Positions 1 through 54,800 are shown, counted from the stretch's first letter. The stretch: 64,000 bases of DNA from Ctenosaura bakeri (GCA_948474755.1 CAOLHI010001020.1:62001-126000); one strand, 5' to 3'. Notes: generated by a model not told the origin, from the letters alone. Translations and numbers: made by a program.

Positions 1-213
1 TTTAATACTGATCACCTGATGCTTTGAATCCAAATATGCAAACTAACTCCACTGAAAAGCATTCTGTTGTGAAAATTCTGAAAAGAGGTTTCATTTGTGA
101 TGGTTCATTCACATGTCAGTTTTAGATGTGCTCTCATGAAGTGGGGACCTTTTATGTATGAACCATTTTATGAAGTGGCAAATTATCTTTGCTAGAAACC
201 TTTTTTAAAATAA

Positions 214-39993
<39,780 letters not shown>

Positions 39994-40570
39994 GAGAAAT
40001 GCTGTTTGCACAAGATTTACTCCAGGTATTTTGTGTAATTGCACAGTAGTGTAATGGAAGCTTGTTTACAGTGGAGCGCCTTCTGTAATAATTTGCACAT
40101 GTAAAATAGAAAAGACCAAGACTCTTCTTCAGCACAACCTTTGAAACTCCTGCAATGAACTATAAAAGCATTTAGCACTTTCCTACATAAACATTTTACC
40201 ACTGTTGATTTGTCCAGCAGAATTTGACAAATCAACTTCAGAGACTGGATTTCCCAGGTGCAGTTCAGCAGCTGGAACAAGACTGTAAAATTCTCTACAG
40301 AAGATAATTTAAACAGTTCTTTTTAAGTTAAGATTATTTTAACATGTAATTTCTCAGAAAAAGTGATTAATAAACGGGTTACAAAGCCTGAATTGGGGCA
40401 GTCAAAATGAGCTAAGGGCTGAGGTGGGTTTCAGATTTCAAGCAAGCTGCAAGAATAATTTAGTCTTGTGGTAATTATTTCCTTCTTCTGTGTCCAAGCT
40501 TCTGTAGCCTCATTTCCGTGAATGGATCCCAGTTGTGGGCCTGCTAATAAACAATTCAGGAATCTCCATT
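39994..40570 (+). other. SYTL5: SYTL5 3' UTR (minimum extent)
   Basis: Sequence after the stop has no coding signal. AATAAA hexamers occur at 40369-40374 and 40546-40551, so cleavage near 40390 or 40570 is plausible. More AATAAA motifs occur farther on (for example near 41731 and 44826), so a longer UTR is possible. The end shown is a guess from hexamers only. Confidence 0.5.
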
Positions 40571-43500
40571 TACCCGCTCACAAGCAAAACTGCTATGTGA
40601 GGGGTTTTTAGAAACTAGCTGATATTGCTGAAATAGAAATGACAAGAGTCCCCTAGATCTCATCAGTGGTACACTGCATCTACTGAATTTTGGAACTTGT
40701 TATAAAAATATGGATTGCAAGCTAACAAACAAATCAAACAAAGAAATAGTTGTTATGTTTCAATGTCTTATTCCGAAGATAGCCAAGTTTAACTCATTGA
40801 AGGACTATATTTGAGATCTTACATTACACAGCACAATGTAAGAGTTCTGCAGGCAGAACTTTGCTATGGGTCCCCACTCATCACCCTCAGGTCTCACAGT
40901 TTTGCTGAAATAGTTCCCCCTCCCTCAAATAATCATCCCATCAGGTGTGGATAAGATGGAGAACTGCCTGACTGTACTCCCTAGCCAGATGCAGATTGTT
41001 AACATCTTTTACCAAGATTTTCCAGGGTCTCAGTGGGTGATGTCATCTTTGTGTGTCTGGCTAAAGAATCTGGCCAGTCACTTCTCTGATCTCCTGTGCT
41101 CTCCACCAGCAACAGAATGGCTGTTCAGGGGGGCTTTCACAGCAAAACGGTGAGCTTTAGTGGAGGGTGTTGTGCACTGTAGATGATGAAAGAAAACACA
41201 AGCCTCCAGTATGACCAAAAAAAAAAAAAAAGACACATGCAGGTATAAGGTGGACTTACACTTGCATATGACATTATTGGAGAGGAAGAGATAGTATGTG
41301 TTTTTCCTAGACAGTTATAAAGTATCAAGCAAGTAAGATAATCTCTGTCCTAAGATGAGGTCACTTAGTGCCTGTCCAGCTCTTTCAGAAGAACTCCAAA
41401 GGGGGGAGATTCTACAACCTTCCTATGGATGATTAAACTGCACTAAGAGTTTTCCCCCTAATAATTAAACTAAGTCTACCTCCCTATGTTATGAAAATAT
41501 GGAATGAACAAAAATTTCCCTCCTCCTTAAATCCATTTTAAGCATTTGAAAACTCTAAGAATATCATTATCACTTTTCTTATTCCCTTCCCAGATTGTTC
41601 CTTCTGACTTTTTTTGATTGGACTTGTCTTTTATATAGGCTTTAAAGTATACTGATGCTTAAGCTCCACAGTTAGAATGATACATGAAAAGGATCTGAAG
41701 TACAGCCTTAGTTGACCTTACCTCTTTATTAATAAAACTAGTTAAGGCATGAGAAGAACCAATACAAAGCATTAATCTTGTTCTGCACTTTTCCCCACCG
41801 TGCTCCTTGGTCACTCAAATTCAGAGAGTCAGGCACAGCTCCTCCTGAGTCACCTGAGGCAGCACACTGCCTGAAGGATTCAAAAGATCCTACCTTCTTG
41901 ATTGAACTGTACAGAAGGAGGAGGAATGTTCAGTTTTAAAGGCAGTGAAAGTAAATTTTCTTACTTGTGACCTGAAGTCTACTTTGAATTGCTTCTGCCT
42001 GCATGCAACTCACAGCAGTAGCCAACAGGGCCTTTTCCTACCAAAAGGACTAGTTCTTTCAGTCAGATGTTCTTGGTGCTGTGCTAGCTTTTGCCACTGA
42101 AGCCATCCACAGAGTAGTGGATCACAGTTCTAGCACAGGGAGAGTAGTTTCTCTCAGTGGTTCTTAAAGCATCATAAAACTGTTTCAAATAAACAGCAAA
42201 TGGTCAGGTGCCTCAAGAAAAGCCCAAGTTGCTCTTTGCGTCAGTAAAGCTAAAAACTGACCCCCTTAAAAAATAAACAGCCTCTATAAGACTTGGTCAT
42301 TCATATTGGTAGACTTTAAACATTACATTTGTGAACATCTTCTATTGTGTCTTGATAGTTGGTCTTTCTAGCTTAACAGGCTGAGGCCAACTGACAGGAG
42401 CTCTCAAAGATCTTAGGAAAAGGCCTTGTCTCAGTTGAGCTATCCAGGAGGGTTGTTTGTTTGGTTTAATTTGGTTGGGCTTACACTGCAAATGCCGACG
42501 GAAGAACTACTATTCAGTTAATCCCCTTTCCCCATAAACCCCTATCAGTAGAACTTTCATTTATGCATTCTTTACTGAATACCAATGGTAGATATTAAAT
42601 TGTAGATACAAATAACTGCCTTTAGCACTTTTGGGGCAGGGGAAACATAGTCATAATATTCAAAGCACACTGCTAAGCATGATATGTGTTTGCAGTTGCA
42701 TTATGGCAACTCCTTTAGTGGTTTAAGTTTAACCAATATAACAATATAGGCTATAATTCTGCATGGTTCAGTGCAGTGTAGCAGATATGCAAGGAGAACT
42801 ATACTACACCAAGCCATTTGCTGCCCCTCAACCTACTGCAAAGCCACTGAAGTCCTCCACCCCTGGATACTTTTTCCTGGTGGAGAGGAGGTCATAAATA
42901 TTTGGATATGTCCTCATTACTAGCAATTACATCAACCAGGGTCCCCTGGAGGAATCAGTGGCTGATGTAATAGCTTTGTGTCTGGCCACAGGGCCATAAC
43001 CAGATGCTTCTGCAATCCCACTCCTGGCCAATGCTCCTCCAGGCATAACTGACCATGGGTGGCATCTTCAGTGGCTATTCATTAGGTCTGGGAGTGGAGG
43101 CTTTGGTCCCTGTAGAGGGAAGAAGGGTATATCAATGTCCATAGCAATCAAAAATAGCAGCACATCCATGTGTAAGTTAATTAACAGGATTCCAACTTAT
43201 AGTGACTTAAGTAATACAACATTTACAAGGATCCACTCTAAATGTTCATTGAGGTGGTCAGCATCAAGATGGTATGCACATAACATGACTTTTAAAATAT
43301 GAGTCAGGTATGTTTTAATTAATGCATTAAATGGGCCAAATTTGTAGAGTATCCGTATTATGTTTTTTAAAAATGCCATTTGACAATGTTCTGTTATTTC
43401 TAAATAACATTGCCAAAGAGAAGGAACATGAAAAAAAAAAATAGAAACATTCAAGTAGTCATGGGTGTGTGTGGAAATATCAGAAAAGCAAGCTTAGTGA

Positions 43501-43970
43501 CCATGCATGAGTCTTTTTGCACTGAGCTGATTTACCAAGCAGCAGCTGCTGACTAATCCTGAATTACTGGGCAGCAGCTGCTGTGGGTGACAGAGGTCTG
43601 TTCTGCTATCAATTGGAGCATAGCAGACTGAAGTTTTCACCCACTTTCCATGAGTGATCTCTGATGTGAGGAATTGCAAGAAGGATCCTGTTTCCATGGC
43701 ACCAGAGACTGCTTGTGGGAGCAGGGAGAAAACATCAGTCTGCTAAACCCTAATTTATAGGAAAACAGACCTTGTCACTTGCAGTTGTTGGTGCCCAGTA
43801 AGTCAAGATGGTGGTGGTGGTGTGGTTAGGCCAGGCAACTCTACCTAATATACATAATTAAGTAGCTGATCTAGAAACTCAGCCTAAGAAATCAACAGAT
43901 ATTCTGGAGAGAATTGTATAGATACATTGGAGCTATTAGTGCTTGATCCAGATTTGGTGATTTAGACTTT

Positions 43971-44166
43971 GTTGTTGTTATGTGCCTTCAAGTCATTTTT
44001 GACTTATGGTGACTCTGGGATGAACCTGTCATGGGGTTTTCATGGCAGAAGTTCAGAGAGAATTTGCCCTTGTGACTAACCCAAGGTCACCCACCCAAGC
44101 AGGGATTTGAACCCTGATCTGTTGGTGTCTTAGTCCAACACACAAACCACTACATCATGCTGGCTG
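43971..44166 (-). repeat. Sauria-type SINE
   Basis: Reverse complement copy: GTTGTTGTTATGTGCCTTCA, GACTTATGGTGACTCTGGG, CCCAAGGTCACCCACCC, a B-box-like GATTTGAACCC and the head end ACTACATCATGCTGGCTGG. Confidence 0.87.
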
Positions 44167-47100
44167 GACCCCTGTAAATCAATGGAATGTAAGTTAACCA
44201 TGACTACCATAAGTCCAGTTGATTCAAATCTGGATCTGCTTCAAGTATGACTAACTCTGGATTCAGTTCTGCATTTCAGTAGAGTGAAGCTGTAAAAGCT
44301 TTGTAGCATTGTGTCTGTATGAGGGGACTTTAATGTATAATGTGGTAAAATACAGCATGTGAATCAGACTTCATTTATAAAACAGTTTCTTAGGCAGGGA
44401 ACTGCATTAGTAAATGGAAAAGGAAGAACAGTGATTCAGAAACAGCTTGACATCAGTAGTTTGGTACCACTTCAGTGTCTGAAATTTGCTCGTTCCATTT
44501 ATATCCTGCCATTCATGCTGTAAAATGGCCTTGATACTTGGTGAAAATTGACACTGTGAAATACTGGCAACTACCAGGAAGTACAGGGTTATTGGTTGGG
44601 TATGTGTGCAGTACCAACCTGGAGTTGGTAAATATGTTTTTCATTTTCTTTTAACCTTCTTTAAACAAATATGAGAGACCAATGAAGGTGATTTGCTCTT
44701 TATCTGACTTTTCAAATTATTCTGTCTTAATGTGCTGATTTGTCATGATGTGTTGAGTAGTACTCTGAGTGCTTTGCATACTATTCAGTAATGTCTAGGT
44801 TAAAAAACATGGTTTCTCTGTACAATAAATCCCAGAAATCTGAACAACATTGATTCTGTCATTTCAGCTGGCTATGACTCACACACACCATAATAAAGAG
44901 TACAGGTAGTATGGCAACTTTGAAAACATTCTTGTGCAGTTATTTTCACATTTTGGCATATACCACAAGAACAGATTGTGGAAATTAAATTGTACTGATA
45001 TTTCTAGTGAAATATATAATCAAAATACCATTTTTTTCTAGACATTTATTACAACAGTTTCATTGTTGCCTATTTAGGTAATCTTTAAAAGCCTAAAACC
45101 TAATGAAACTAATTCATTGATTGTTAAATTCAGAAACTGGTAGTATTCCCAAGATACACAAAGGCTTTGTTTTGGTGATGCTGGAAATGGAAGAAAAGAA
45201 TGACTGCAATTCTATAGCCACTTACCTGGGAAGAAAACCCACTAAATGCAATAGTTCTTATATTTCTTAGTAGATATAACTAGAGATATGAAACTCCAGG
45301 GCAGGGAAAAAGGGTAAAAAGCATTTTATTCTGGAAAAAAATGGGGAAATGGATTATGGACTCCTTTGGAATGATAAATAAAATATTTAAGATCAGGTGT
45401 TCAAATACTGCCACAAAAGTAGGCAAGAGGAAGACTTTTATCCACAACCGTGTGCAGTATCAGATCATTACAATTCCTGATACTGGTTTCCTTTTCTTTC
45501 TTTGTTTGATATGTCTGCTTGACTACTAATGTTCTACTAATGTTGATGGCATCTTCTGCTTTATTGAGATTTTTGCCTTCTCCAGAAGCAAGGCAAAACC
45601 AAGGTGGTTCCTTCTAGTTCAGGTGAACTTTGAAGCTGTGTTGTAACAAAAGCGAACATCTTTAAAAGTTTAATTTATAATTATATTCTGGAAAAAAGAG
45701 GGGCAACAATAACAATTACTGAGCATTCACTCATTGTCCATGGGGCTTTCTAGCATTATGTAGACTAATTGCCTTCTTCCCTCTGATAATGCAACCAAGT
45801 GTAATTCTCAACTTTTAAAAAGATGATGGAGTTGTTTCCTTCCCATATTTCATTTCTAAAGGAGATTGACTAGCACAATTCATATATGGCAATAAATCAT
45901 GTTGACTGCATGCATTGCCAACTATCCTACAGCATTTGATCTGTGTAGTCTTGAGATGGACTAAAAAGTTGTATTATAAACACTTGTGCTTTATTTCTAT
46001 TACCAAATAATTTGTGTGTGTTTGCAAAGTCTGATCAGATGACTTTCTAATGTATTTCTTTTCGTTATCATTGTGTATTTAACAGTTATACTGGGTAAGT
46101 ATCAAATGATAATATAATGCAATTCCATTTTAAGTTGTGCTAAAGATTAGATAGGACCTTATCTCTGTCTCGAAAACATTCTTCTGTATTTGGATGCTTC
46201 TTGTGGAACAAAATCTTAGCTTATTTATAGTTGTGGTAAAGTAAGGTCTTATTTTGTGTACATTTTTTTTTGCCACATATTAACATTTTAAAAAGAATTT
46301 GTAGATAGAGGCACATGGATGATACAATTTTCAGAACTTCTGATAGGTGAGATAACTTTGTTCGTACTTCTAACAAAAGAATATTAGGTAGGGATCAGGA
46401 GGAACACGTGGCTCTATAGACACTGTCATACAGGCTGTGCTCCTGGGGATGAGGGCTGTTCAGCATCATGAGGAGGGGCATACATTTCTCTCTCCAGCTA
46501 AAATGTCTGAGGACAGGTACAGACTACCTGCTGGGTTTCCAAATAGATTGCTTGTGGTAACAGCCTTGCTGGAATAGGCAGAGGGTCCATCCAATTCAGT
46601 AGCTCAGAAATGTTTCGAAATACATGCTATTTGTAAGTTGTTCACCGCCTCGATCCATGTGGAGAAGAGGGATACAAATAAATAAATAAAACAACAACAA
46701 CAACAACTACAGGAGCAAGCCACGTGCTCCACGAGCTTTACAAAAGATATTTAGGTAGGCACATTCCCACAGCCTAGGACCTAAATCCTGTTGTTAGTGC
46801 TCACTGGAGTAGGCCCCATAGAATCAATGGACTATGTTGGCTTACCTATCAACAGTTGATTAAATGGGTCTGCTGTTGTTGGGATTAGCCAACAGGAAAT
46901 CAGCATAAGACTGTGAATTTCATACTTTGCTAGCAATTCTCACTGTGGACTACATTTATGGATAACTTTCAGTGACTATTTGATACCATCCATATCGGGA
47001 TGTTGTCAGACTGATGGATAATTTCTACATTGTAATCCTTTTCCCCTTTTGGTACCATTCACTATGAAATTTACTTAAAAATGAAAGAGCATGGCCTTAT

Positions 47101-47346
47101 TTTATATCAGCATTCCCTCCTCCCATTTTCCAGGCGATGGTTTCTTTGTGGTGCAAGTGGCACTGCAAATAAATCATATGGACAGATGAAATTTGTTACC
47201 TTCTTGAATGTCAGCTTTTCCATTTGTCAAGCCATCTCAGCGACATTATAGTGAGAGATTTTTCTTGGTCTCACAGAGCAGCAGAAGATGAAGACAATTA
47301 CCTTTCCAGAAGCTTTTTTTTTCCTCTTTACACTACACTAGTGGTA

Positions 47347-47531
47347 GGAGCCAGCATGCTATAGTGGTTTGAGCATTGGACTATGACCCTGGGGACCAGG
47401 ATCTGATTCCCTGTTGAGCCATGGAATCTTACTAGGTGATGTTGGGTGCATCACACATTCTCAGCCCCAGAAAACCTTGTGATAGGTTCACTTTAGGGTC
47501 ACCATAAGTTGGAAACGAAGACACACAACAA
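47347..47531 (+). repeat. Sauria-type SINE
   Basis: Head GAGCCAGCATGCTATAGTGG, GAGCCATGGAATCTTACTAG, and the BovB-like tail GGGTCACCATAAGTTGGAAA followed by ACACACAACAA. Confidence 0.87.
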
Positions 47532-48349
47532 GTGATAAGTTATAGAAAATGTGATAGTCTGGAAGAGATGTAAGTATTGCTGATCAGAGGAAGAAAAGGC
47601 TTCCTTAACAGACCAAACAGAAGTCAGATTTCACTCCTCCACCTACATGAGAAAAGGTGACAAAAGGTGCTTCAGGAAAGGGAAATTGTTTCTCCTGTTA
47701 AATACTGGGGCTATATCTACATGTAGGTGCATGCAACAAAGCAGTCAGAAGCAGCTTCTCTAGCCCCTGAAAATGCTACATAGGAATGTCTGTGACCCTA
47801 CTGAAGGGGGTGCAGGGGTAAAGAGGATATAAAAAATTTGGCAGAAGCACCTTTGGTGAGCACAGCCTTTTGTCCATGGAAGGCAGAGCTGAGAGCCAAC
47901 CTTCCTAAGTTAATATGACAAGTTGCTTACTTAGGGTGGGAGAAATATTTTCTTTTTCATGCATAAGCAGTAACATCACTTCTGCTTACAAGCCCAGGAA
48001 AAAAAAAACTGTTTATCACCTTGACGATACTTTGAAACTCAAAGCCAGGATGTAGAACCTCTTGCCCTGAAGATGGATTGGCCTATGGCTTCTGTGATCA
48101 TTCATCATTGGCCATGCTAATTGTGCCTCTTGGGAATCTGAAGTCCAAAACCTCCAGAGGGTCAAAGCCCTGCTTTGTACTCTACCTTATCTTATAAAAG
48201 TGGTATAGTAACAAGCTCCATTATTGTGCCTTCCAGACAGGTACTGATTACAAGCTTTCTGATGATTTTGTAAAAAGTTACATTTTGCCACTTTCAAGTT
48301 TAACTCAATATTGTTTATTTTGTATCCAAATAAGTGAGGCTAGAACAAT

Positions 48350-48685
48350 AAAAATGCAAAACAATATTTTATTTAATAAAAGTTCTGTAAAAAGAAAAGA
48401 ACAAAGAACATTTACACATGAACTAATGTTTGACATTATTCTGAAGAGCTAATCAAGGCAATTCAATACCTCCACAAAACTTTCCACAGAAGAAAACAGA
48501 GCTCCTAAAATAAAGGGGCATCATATGTAAATGAAAAGAAGTTCCACAATTCATAAAAGGCTAAACTCATACATATTTTAAAAAGAGAACTGTACAACCA
48601 TAATTTCCATACTTCCATACTCTGTGTAGCACCAGAAAAATTTAGGCAGCAAAAGTACTGGCATGTGGATGGCTGGAATCCAGAA
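48350..48685 (-). other. SRPX: SRPX 3' UTR with candidate polyadenylation signals
   Basis: On the minus strand, AATAAA occurs at 48373-48368 and again at 48319-48314, about 315-370 bases after the stop. Cleavage near 48350 or 48295 is therefore likely. The exact 3' end is inferred from the hexamers only. Confidence 0.6.
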
Positions 48686-48866
48686 TCAGGGACAAGACTG
48701 GCCAGATTCTGCTTGTAACTTCATTTCTTCTTTTCTCAGAGGGAAAGTGTCAATGAGAGCAAAGAGCTCAGCAGGAGTGGCTGGAAAAGGATATCGCTCT
48801 TTGTCCACACCATGTTTGTCAACTACCACCATATTGAAGTTATAGTGAGGAATACGAAGTAACAAC
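48686..48866 (-). CDS. SRPX: SRPX last coding exon with stop
   Basis: Acceptor GCATCCCTAG. It encodes [25 protein letters not shown], and [16 protein letters not shown] ending SGQSCP and TGA. Human SRPX ends with a similar [13 protein letters not shown] tail. The PFPATPAEL segment differs most from human. Confidence 0.96.
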
Positions 48867-51800
48867 CTAGGGATGCAAAAAAACAAAACAAAACTAGATT
48901 TGTTTGTGTTTAATCAAATAGCTATGTAAACACAGTAGGAATGTACAGTTATCCCTCCTGCCCACTGATGTCTTACATTATCTCCCATTAATGAATTTGT
49001 CAGCATAAGGAAAGGAACATTCCTTTTTTTGAATATGGAATAAAAACAGAGACTAGAGCATAACAAAAATAATCTGGATTTCGATGTCTCATTTTGACCA
49101 CAAATATTTTTAAACACACTGTTAATACATTTCCTTGTAAATTCTAAAAATTAAATGTAAACAGCAAAATGTGTAAGAGTTTTGTCCACTGCTTACTTTT
49201 GCATAGGAAGCATGCTGAGTTTATGTGCCACAGAAACCCTTATGTGCATGTTAACACACTGGCCAGTCTTGCACATCAGAAGCCAGAATACCTCATGTTG
49301 CCTGATTGCTGCTAGTTGTAGCAAGAATAGTCAAACAAACCACAAAACTTTTGGTTCATGGTATATTTAGTGTGAAATCTTAATGTGCCAATCGCTGGCT
49401 TTTTTCTCTCCCATAAAGCCATAGCAATAGCCCTAAAATAAACCAGAGAAATAGCGCGTAGCTTAAAAGGGGAGAGAAAGACCAGGGAGACAGCTGTTGC
49501 CGGGTTTAGATGTCACACTAAACAATCCATGAACCTGGACAATGGCATCTTGTTAGTAACTTATGATTGCGTAAGCCCAGCTTATGCCACCGTAAGTCAC
49601 TTTTGGGATTGTTGCAGCAGTCCAAATTTGCACAATGACTCCATCCCCCAACCCCATCTTTTAGCTGCAGAAGCTAAAAGACTCCTGGAGGTCTCAGTGA
49701 TGCTGTCATTGTTTTATATCTGGCTCTAGGGACACAGCCAGACACTTTTCCAATAGCCCAGGCTCTCTACTAGCCACTAAAAGGCCATGGAATAGAGGCT
49801 TCTGCAGCTAAAACATGGGGTTGGGGGTGGGTGGGATGGGAACCATAGTTCTGCATCTGGTACTGTTACAGTACATCTCTGTGATGCAGGATCTGAGCTC
49901 TAGACTGTTGATCTGCTACTATAAATGGGGGCCAGAACTCTGACTGGTTCAGAGTGAGGCAGAGTTCCTATAGAAGCCTAGCTTACTGTTGACAGCTGAA
50001 TATTTCCTATGGATGGCATGGATCAGATACACAGATAATGCTGGAAGACATGGCCACTGACTATAGGTAGCTAAGAACTCCATCCCCTTCTGACTGTGTA
50101 TGTACATGCATATGAGGAAAATGAGACTAACCCCTGTATGGTACAATTGTACTAAGAAAAGGTTGTGGGAATTTCCTTTGCAGCAAGTAAGAACAGAGAC
50201 TGTGCTCAATATGGGTGTGAGTGTGCCAGTTACAGCCTTTTACAGATACTGAGACAAGATATTCAATCATGGAAGGATGCAGATGACCACTTTACCTTGT
50301 GTGACCCAATCAAGACACTAATGGAATAACATAAGGGTCAGTCCTGGGGATTACTGTTAAGTTTTAATTTACCTGAGTTGCAAAGCAAGGGCAGGAGGCA
50401 TCAGTCTTAATCCTATTCTTCCCACCTGTGCTGGATAGACCCCAACCAACTCGATCACTGTAACATGTCGGAGATCTAATCCACACTGTGCTGGCTAAAA
50501 CAAACAAGATAAGAAATGGAGAAAGATACCAAGCTAATTAACTTATAACATAAATCTTCTTTATAAATTGCTGTATTTTGTGGTGTGGAAGAGGGATATT
50601 CTGTACATTTTTATGTTAATGTTTTTTGTTATGTTTTTGTTTGTTTTTGGTTTTGGTTAATTTACAGTAAGCTTCATCCAAGACTGTATGTATTTCAGGA
50701 CTACACAACAAGTGCACAATTCGCCACTGGATTAAGTAACGTAAAAACCTCAGCTTTCTTTCTTTAAGGCATGAGCCTTTAAAGAATGTGAAAGGAGGGT
50801 TAAAGATGGATTGGATCCCTCTGTTTTAAAATACTCAACTGCATATAAGTAGATTTCTCTTGTTATTAATGTGGGTATCAACCTGGAAGGGAAATGAACA
50901 GAACAGTATTTTGAGCCATCTCTTATGTTAAAAGCAAAGGCCCAGCTCCATATGAGTTGTCAGGAACAGTTAGCTACATTTTGAAGAGAGCTGATACTCT
51001 TGCATTCTCTAGTTCAGTTTGCATAATGCTTTTATGTATACGGTTGTATCCACAGGTCTTGTGAGCTGAATTGTGTTCCAGTCCAGGCGGGGGAAAGAGG
51101 TGATTTTTCCTGATTCACATAGAATTCCTGCCTTATAGCCCCATCCACTCTGAAAGATTTGGGATCTTCCAGAATGGAGGGGAGAACTGAAAATTGGCTT
51201 CCTCTTCCTCCAGCTGGAGCCTCTGTTAAATCTCTTGCCCTTCATAATTTATATTAAACTGAAAGACGAAAGCAACATCAGTGGCCACAGTTCATCTGCT
51301 TTGCTTTTGGAGCAGAACTAACTTTTACTCACGCTGAAGAGGCTTGTGCCTCACCTGTAGCATTCCCAGTTGTAATCTGTAAAAATAATTGGCTGCAGTA
51401 GGAGTAGATAAGATGAGCAGCCTCCGTTTCTCATAAAACTGGTCCAAGAGGGCTGCAGCTGTCCTCACTCCAACATTAATGCTCATGGCTGAAATTAAAA
51501 ATAATATATTTACTGAGATTTGTTTTTAAATGTGGAATAATTGACAAACTGATTTAGAACAGGAATTAGCAACTTTGTGTTCCACAGGTGTTACCTGACT
51601 ACCCCAACCATAACTAACAGTGAGAGATGATGGGACTTACAGTCCCACAATACCTGGATGGCTAGACATTGTTCTCATCTTACGTAAACTGATCATATTA
51701 GGTATAAACACTGAGAGTCAAAAGCTCATTTTAGGGTTTGAAATGCTATCTCTGTTCTAAACAGTAGAGAAACAGCATGGTGGAGTGGTTTGAATGTTGG

Positions 51801-54800
51801 ATTACTACCCTGGAGGCTAGGGTTCAGATCACCTCTTAGTCATGGAAACCCATTGGGTGACTTTAGGCAAATCACATTCTCTCAGAGAAAGGCAAAGGCA
51901 AACTCCTTCTGAACAAATCTTGACAAGAAAACCCTGTGATAGGTTCACTCAGGGTCACTATTAAGTTGAAAATGACCTGAAGCCACACAACAAGAAGAAA
52001 CCTGTTCTTTGCCTCTGGTACTACATTTTCTGATAAAGACGTATTTGCTTCAAAAACTGAGGTATACTTGTAGTTCTGCCCCAATATTTTGTGCTCCAAC
52101 TGGCAGCGACTGGGACTCTTTGCAGAACATAAAATCTTATGGTTGCAAAGCACCTGTTCTATCAGAAGCAGTAGTTGTTATGTGCCTCCAAGTTGTTTTG
52201 GACTTAAGGCGACCCTATCATAGGGTTTTCTGGGGCTGAGAACATGCGATGCAGTCACGGTCACCCCGCTTCCATGACCGAGTGGGAAATCAAACCCTGG
52301 TCTCCAGGACCATAGTCCAAAACCAGAAACCACTACCAACACACTGGCTCTCACCAGAAACAGTACAGTAGTAAATTTTGAAATGAAGGCTCTCATCTTG
52401 ATAATCTCCATATCTAGGCCTATAAGAAAAGTCTAAAAATCCAGACAGCAGTGTTTAAACATGCAGACATTTTCAAAGAGTTTCTTTAATGGGGAAACTA
52501 GAGCAGGAGCAGATCTTTTGTAAATTTAATGGGTCTCAATTGCCCACTTGAGACCAAGAGCAAAATATTTTGATTTACAATAGGGATAACTCACAATAAC
52601 AATACTATTGCTTGGAACATCTTTTGCCTTTTCTTCCCACACTAATATAAAGACTGCAGCTGAAATCAGAACAGGACGATCTGAAGGGAATGGAAAATGG
52701 TATCCTTGTTTTTGGTAATTCAAAAGTACAGCCATTTTAACCCTGCAAATCTTGGCTTGACTATTACACCATTTACTATTGAGCTTAGGTCCTTGCAATA
52801 AACATAATAATCTGACAGTTATTAATAATAGTATGTACGTTCTTGGTGTACACATGCTGCTAAATATCTTGGATTTAGTGACGAGAATAGGGGAAAGAAG
52901 TATGTCTAAATCTTTCTGCTCACAAACTGTAACAAATTACTTTTTCTTACAGCTATTGAATGGTATCTAGTTTGCAAAATCTGATGATATTTATGCTACA
53001 GTGGGAGAATGCAAGTGGTTGCTTGGAAATTAATTCCCATCAAGAAAGAACAAGCAATCAATACAGGAAGAATAGTGAAGTGCACAGAAATCCCCCAAGT
53101 TACAGTAAAAAAAATCCATCTATAATGGCTGTAGTCCAGGCAACCATTTATCAATGTATTCAAAAGAAAGCTGCTTTTTTCTCTCTCTGAGCAGAGCTTT
53201 AAACCAAACCATGCTCTTCTGGACTACACAGTACGATTCTTTTAAATCTGATAGTTTAAAAAACAATTTGCAGTGGGACATGGGAAACTATCCCATTTGT
53301 CCCATTTCCCATGACTTCTGTAGTGCATTACCATTACATGAGAAGAGAAATAGCCTGACTTTAACACAATGAAATATAGAAATTCCAAGTGAATGATATC
53401 TACACAGAAAACCTGCAACGTACACTTAATTCATTAGCAAAATGTCACGTATTTAACCATGCATATATACTCTACTAGCCCAGGTTCATCCAACTGGTAG
53501 TGATGAAGCATGTGGACCATTCACTACTTATGTTAACTACATTCTCCACTTGCACAGAATCCTGTCCCATATGCTTTCCTTTTACTGGCATTATTTGTTA
53601 ATTCATGCAATTATTCATTACACACTTACGTGTACAAGTTGGCTCTATTCCTGACCAGCCTAAATTGTACTGGCAAACTCTGGCTGGGCTTCCCTGCATG
53701 TCGTATCCGCCAATGCAGGAAAATTCACAGGTTGCTCCGTAATTATTGCCATCACCAGAACATTTTATGTAGCCATTTTCTGGAGCATTCAGTTTTGCAC
53801 AGCGCCTGACTTTAAACACAAAATGGGAATATTCAGTGAACTACTATTTCCTCTAATATAGAAAAAAATGAATACAAAGTGTAATAATATAGGATTGTTT
53901 ATTATCAGATTTCAGAAATACCTACACCCTTTGATTTATAGTTAATTTGAGATATGTATGACCTTCTACAAGCAGAACAATGCGACCAGAAAGGTGGCTA
54001 TACCTCCCACCCTCAGCACCCTGTGAGCAGCTCTGGAAGCTACTTTTCAGGTGGTACTGAGGGCTGCACAAGGAGGAATGAAATTTCTGCTGTGACTAGA
54101 GATAGAAAATTTCTGAAAATTTTAAAGCCAACAGGGGAAAATTTCAGTTTTTTTCTAGTCCCCCCCATCGTGGAAAAATATGGATTTTTTTTTTTGAAAA
54201 ATTGAAAAAAACTGTGGTAGTCTTTACATATTTAAAGTTATCATGTATAACTTTGGCATAAAATGTATCATGCTGGGTAAATTAAAACCACAGTTTAGTC
54301 AGACAATAATTCCAAATAGCTTTTCTTTTTAAAATGTTTAATTTTGTTACAAAATTGTCATATACAATGACTTAGGGAATAAGAAAAAAAATGTTCAACA
54401 ACCCTATCTTAAGGAGTTCCATTATGGAAGTGCTGAGGTGATATGTGCCCCACAAAGCCATGTGTGACACTTAGACAACTAAAATTGGACAACAACTAAA
54501 ACTTGAACAACTAAAAACTTAAATCAAGCAAGAAAGAAGGAAGATCACCTCTGGAATCCACTAGAGCAGGGTGGGGTACAGCAGCAACACAGGCTATTTT
54601 TATCTCCTGGCCTCCCAACATCCAAAGAAAGTACTGGTATTTCCCAAAATGTCCCCCAACAAGCTTTAGGGCAGTGGTTCTCAACCTGTGGGTCCCCAGA
54701 TGTTCAAAAACTTCAGCTCCCAGAAGCCCTGAGCATTGACCATAGTGGCTGGGGCTTCTGGGAGCTGAAGTCCAAAAACATCTGGGGACCCACAGGTTGA

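Larger units (their letters stand above)
40600..48290. other. Intergenic region between convergent SYTL5 and SRPX
   Basis: No open frame with protein motifs. It contains a SINE on each strand (43971-44166, 47347-47531) and likely old dispersed repeats near 45210-45290, 46600-46700 and 46760-46870. The 5' part could include a longer SYTL5 3' UTR. Confidence 0.65.
51489..53629 (-). other. SRPX: SRPX intron (2.1 kb)
   Basis: It carries a SINE on each strand (51766-51995, 52171-52350) only about 175 bp apart, and a diverged palindromic repeat near 51577-51665. Nothing recognised from 52400 to 53629. Confidence 0.7.
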
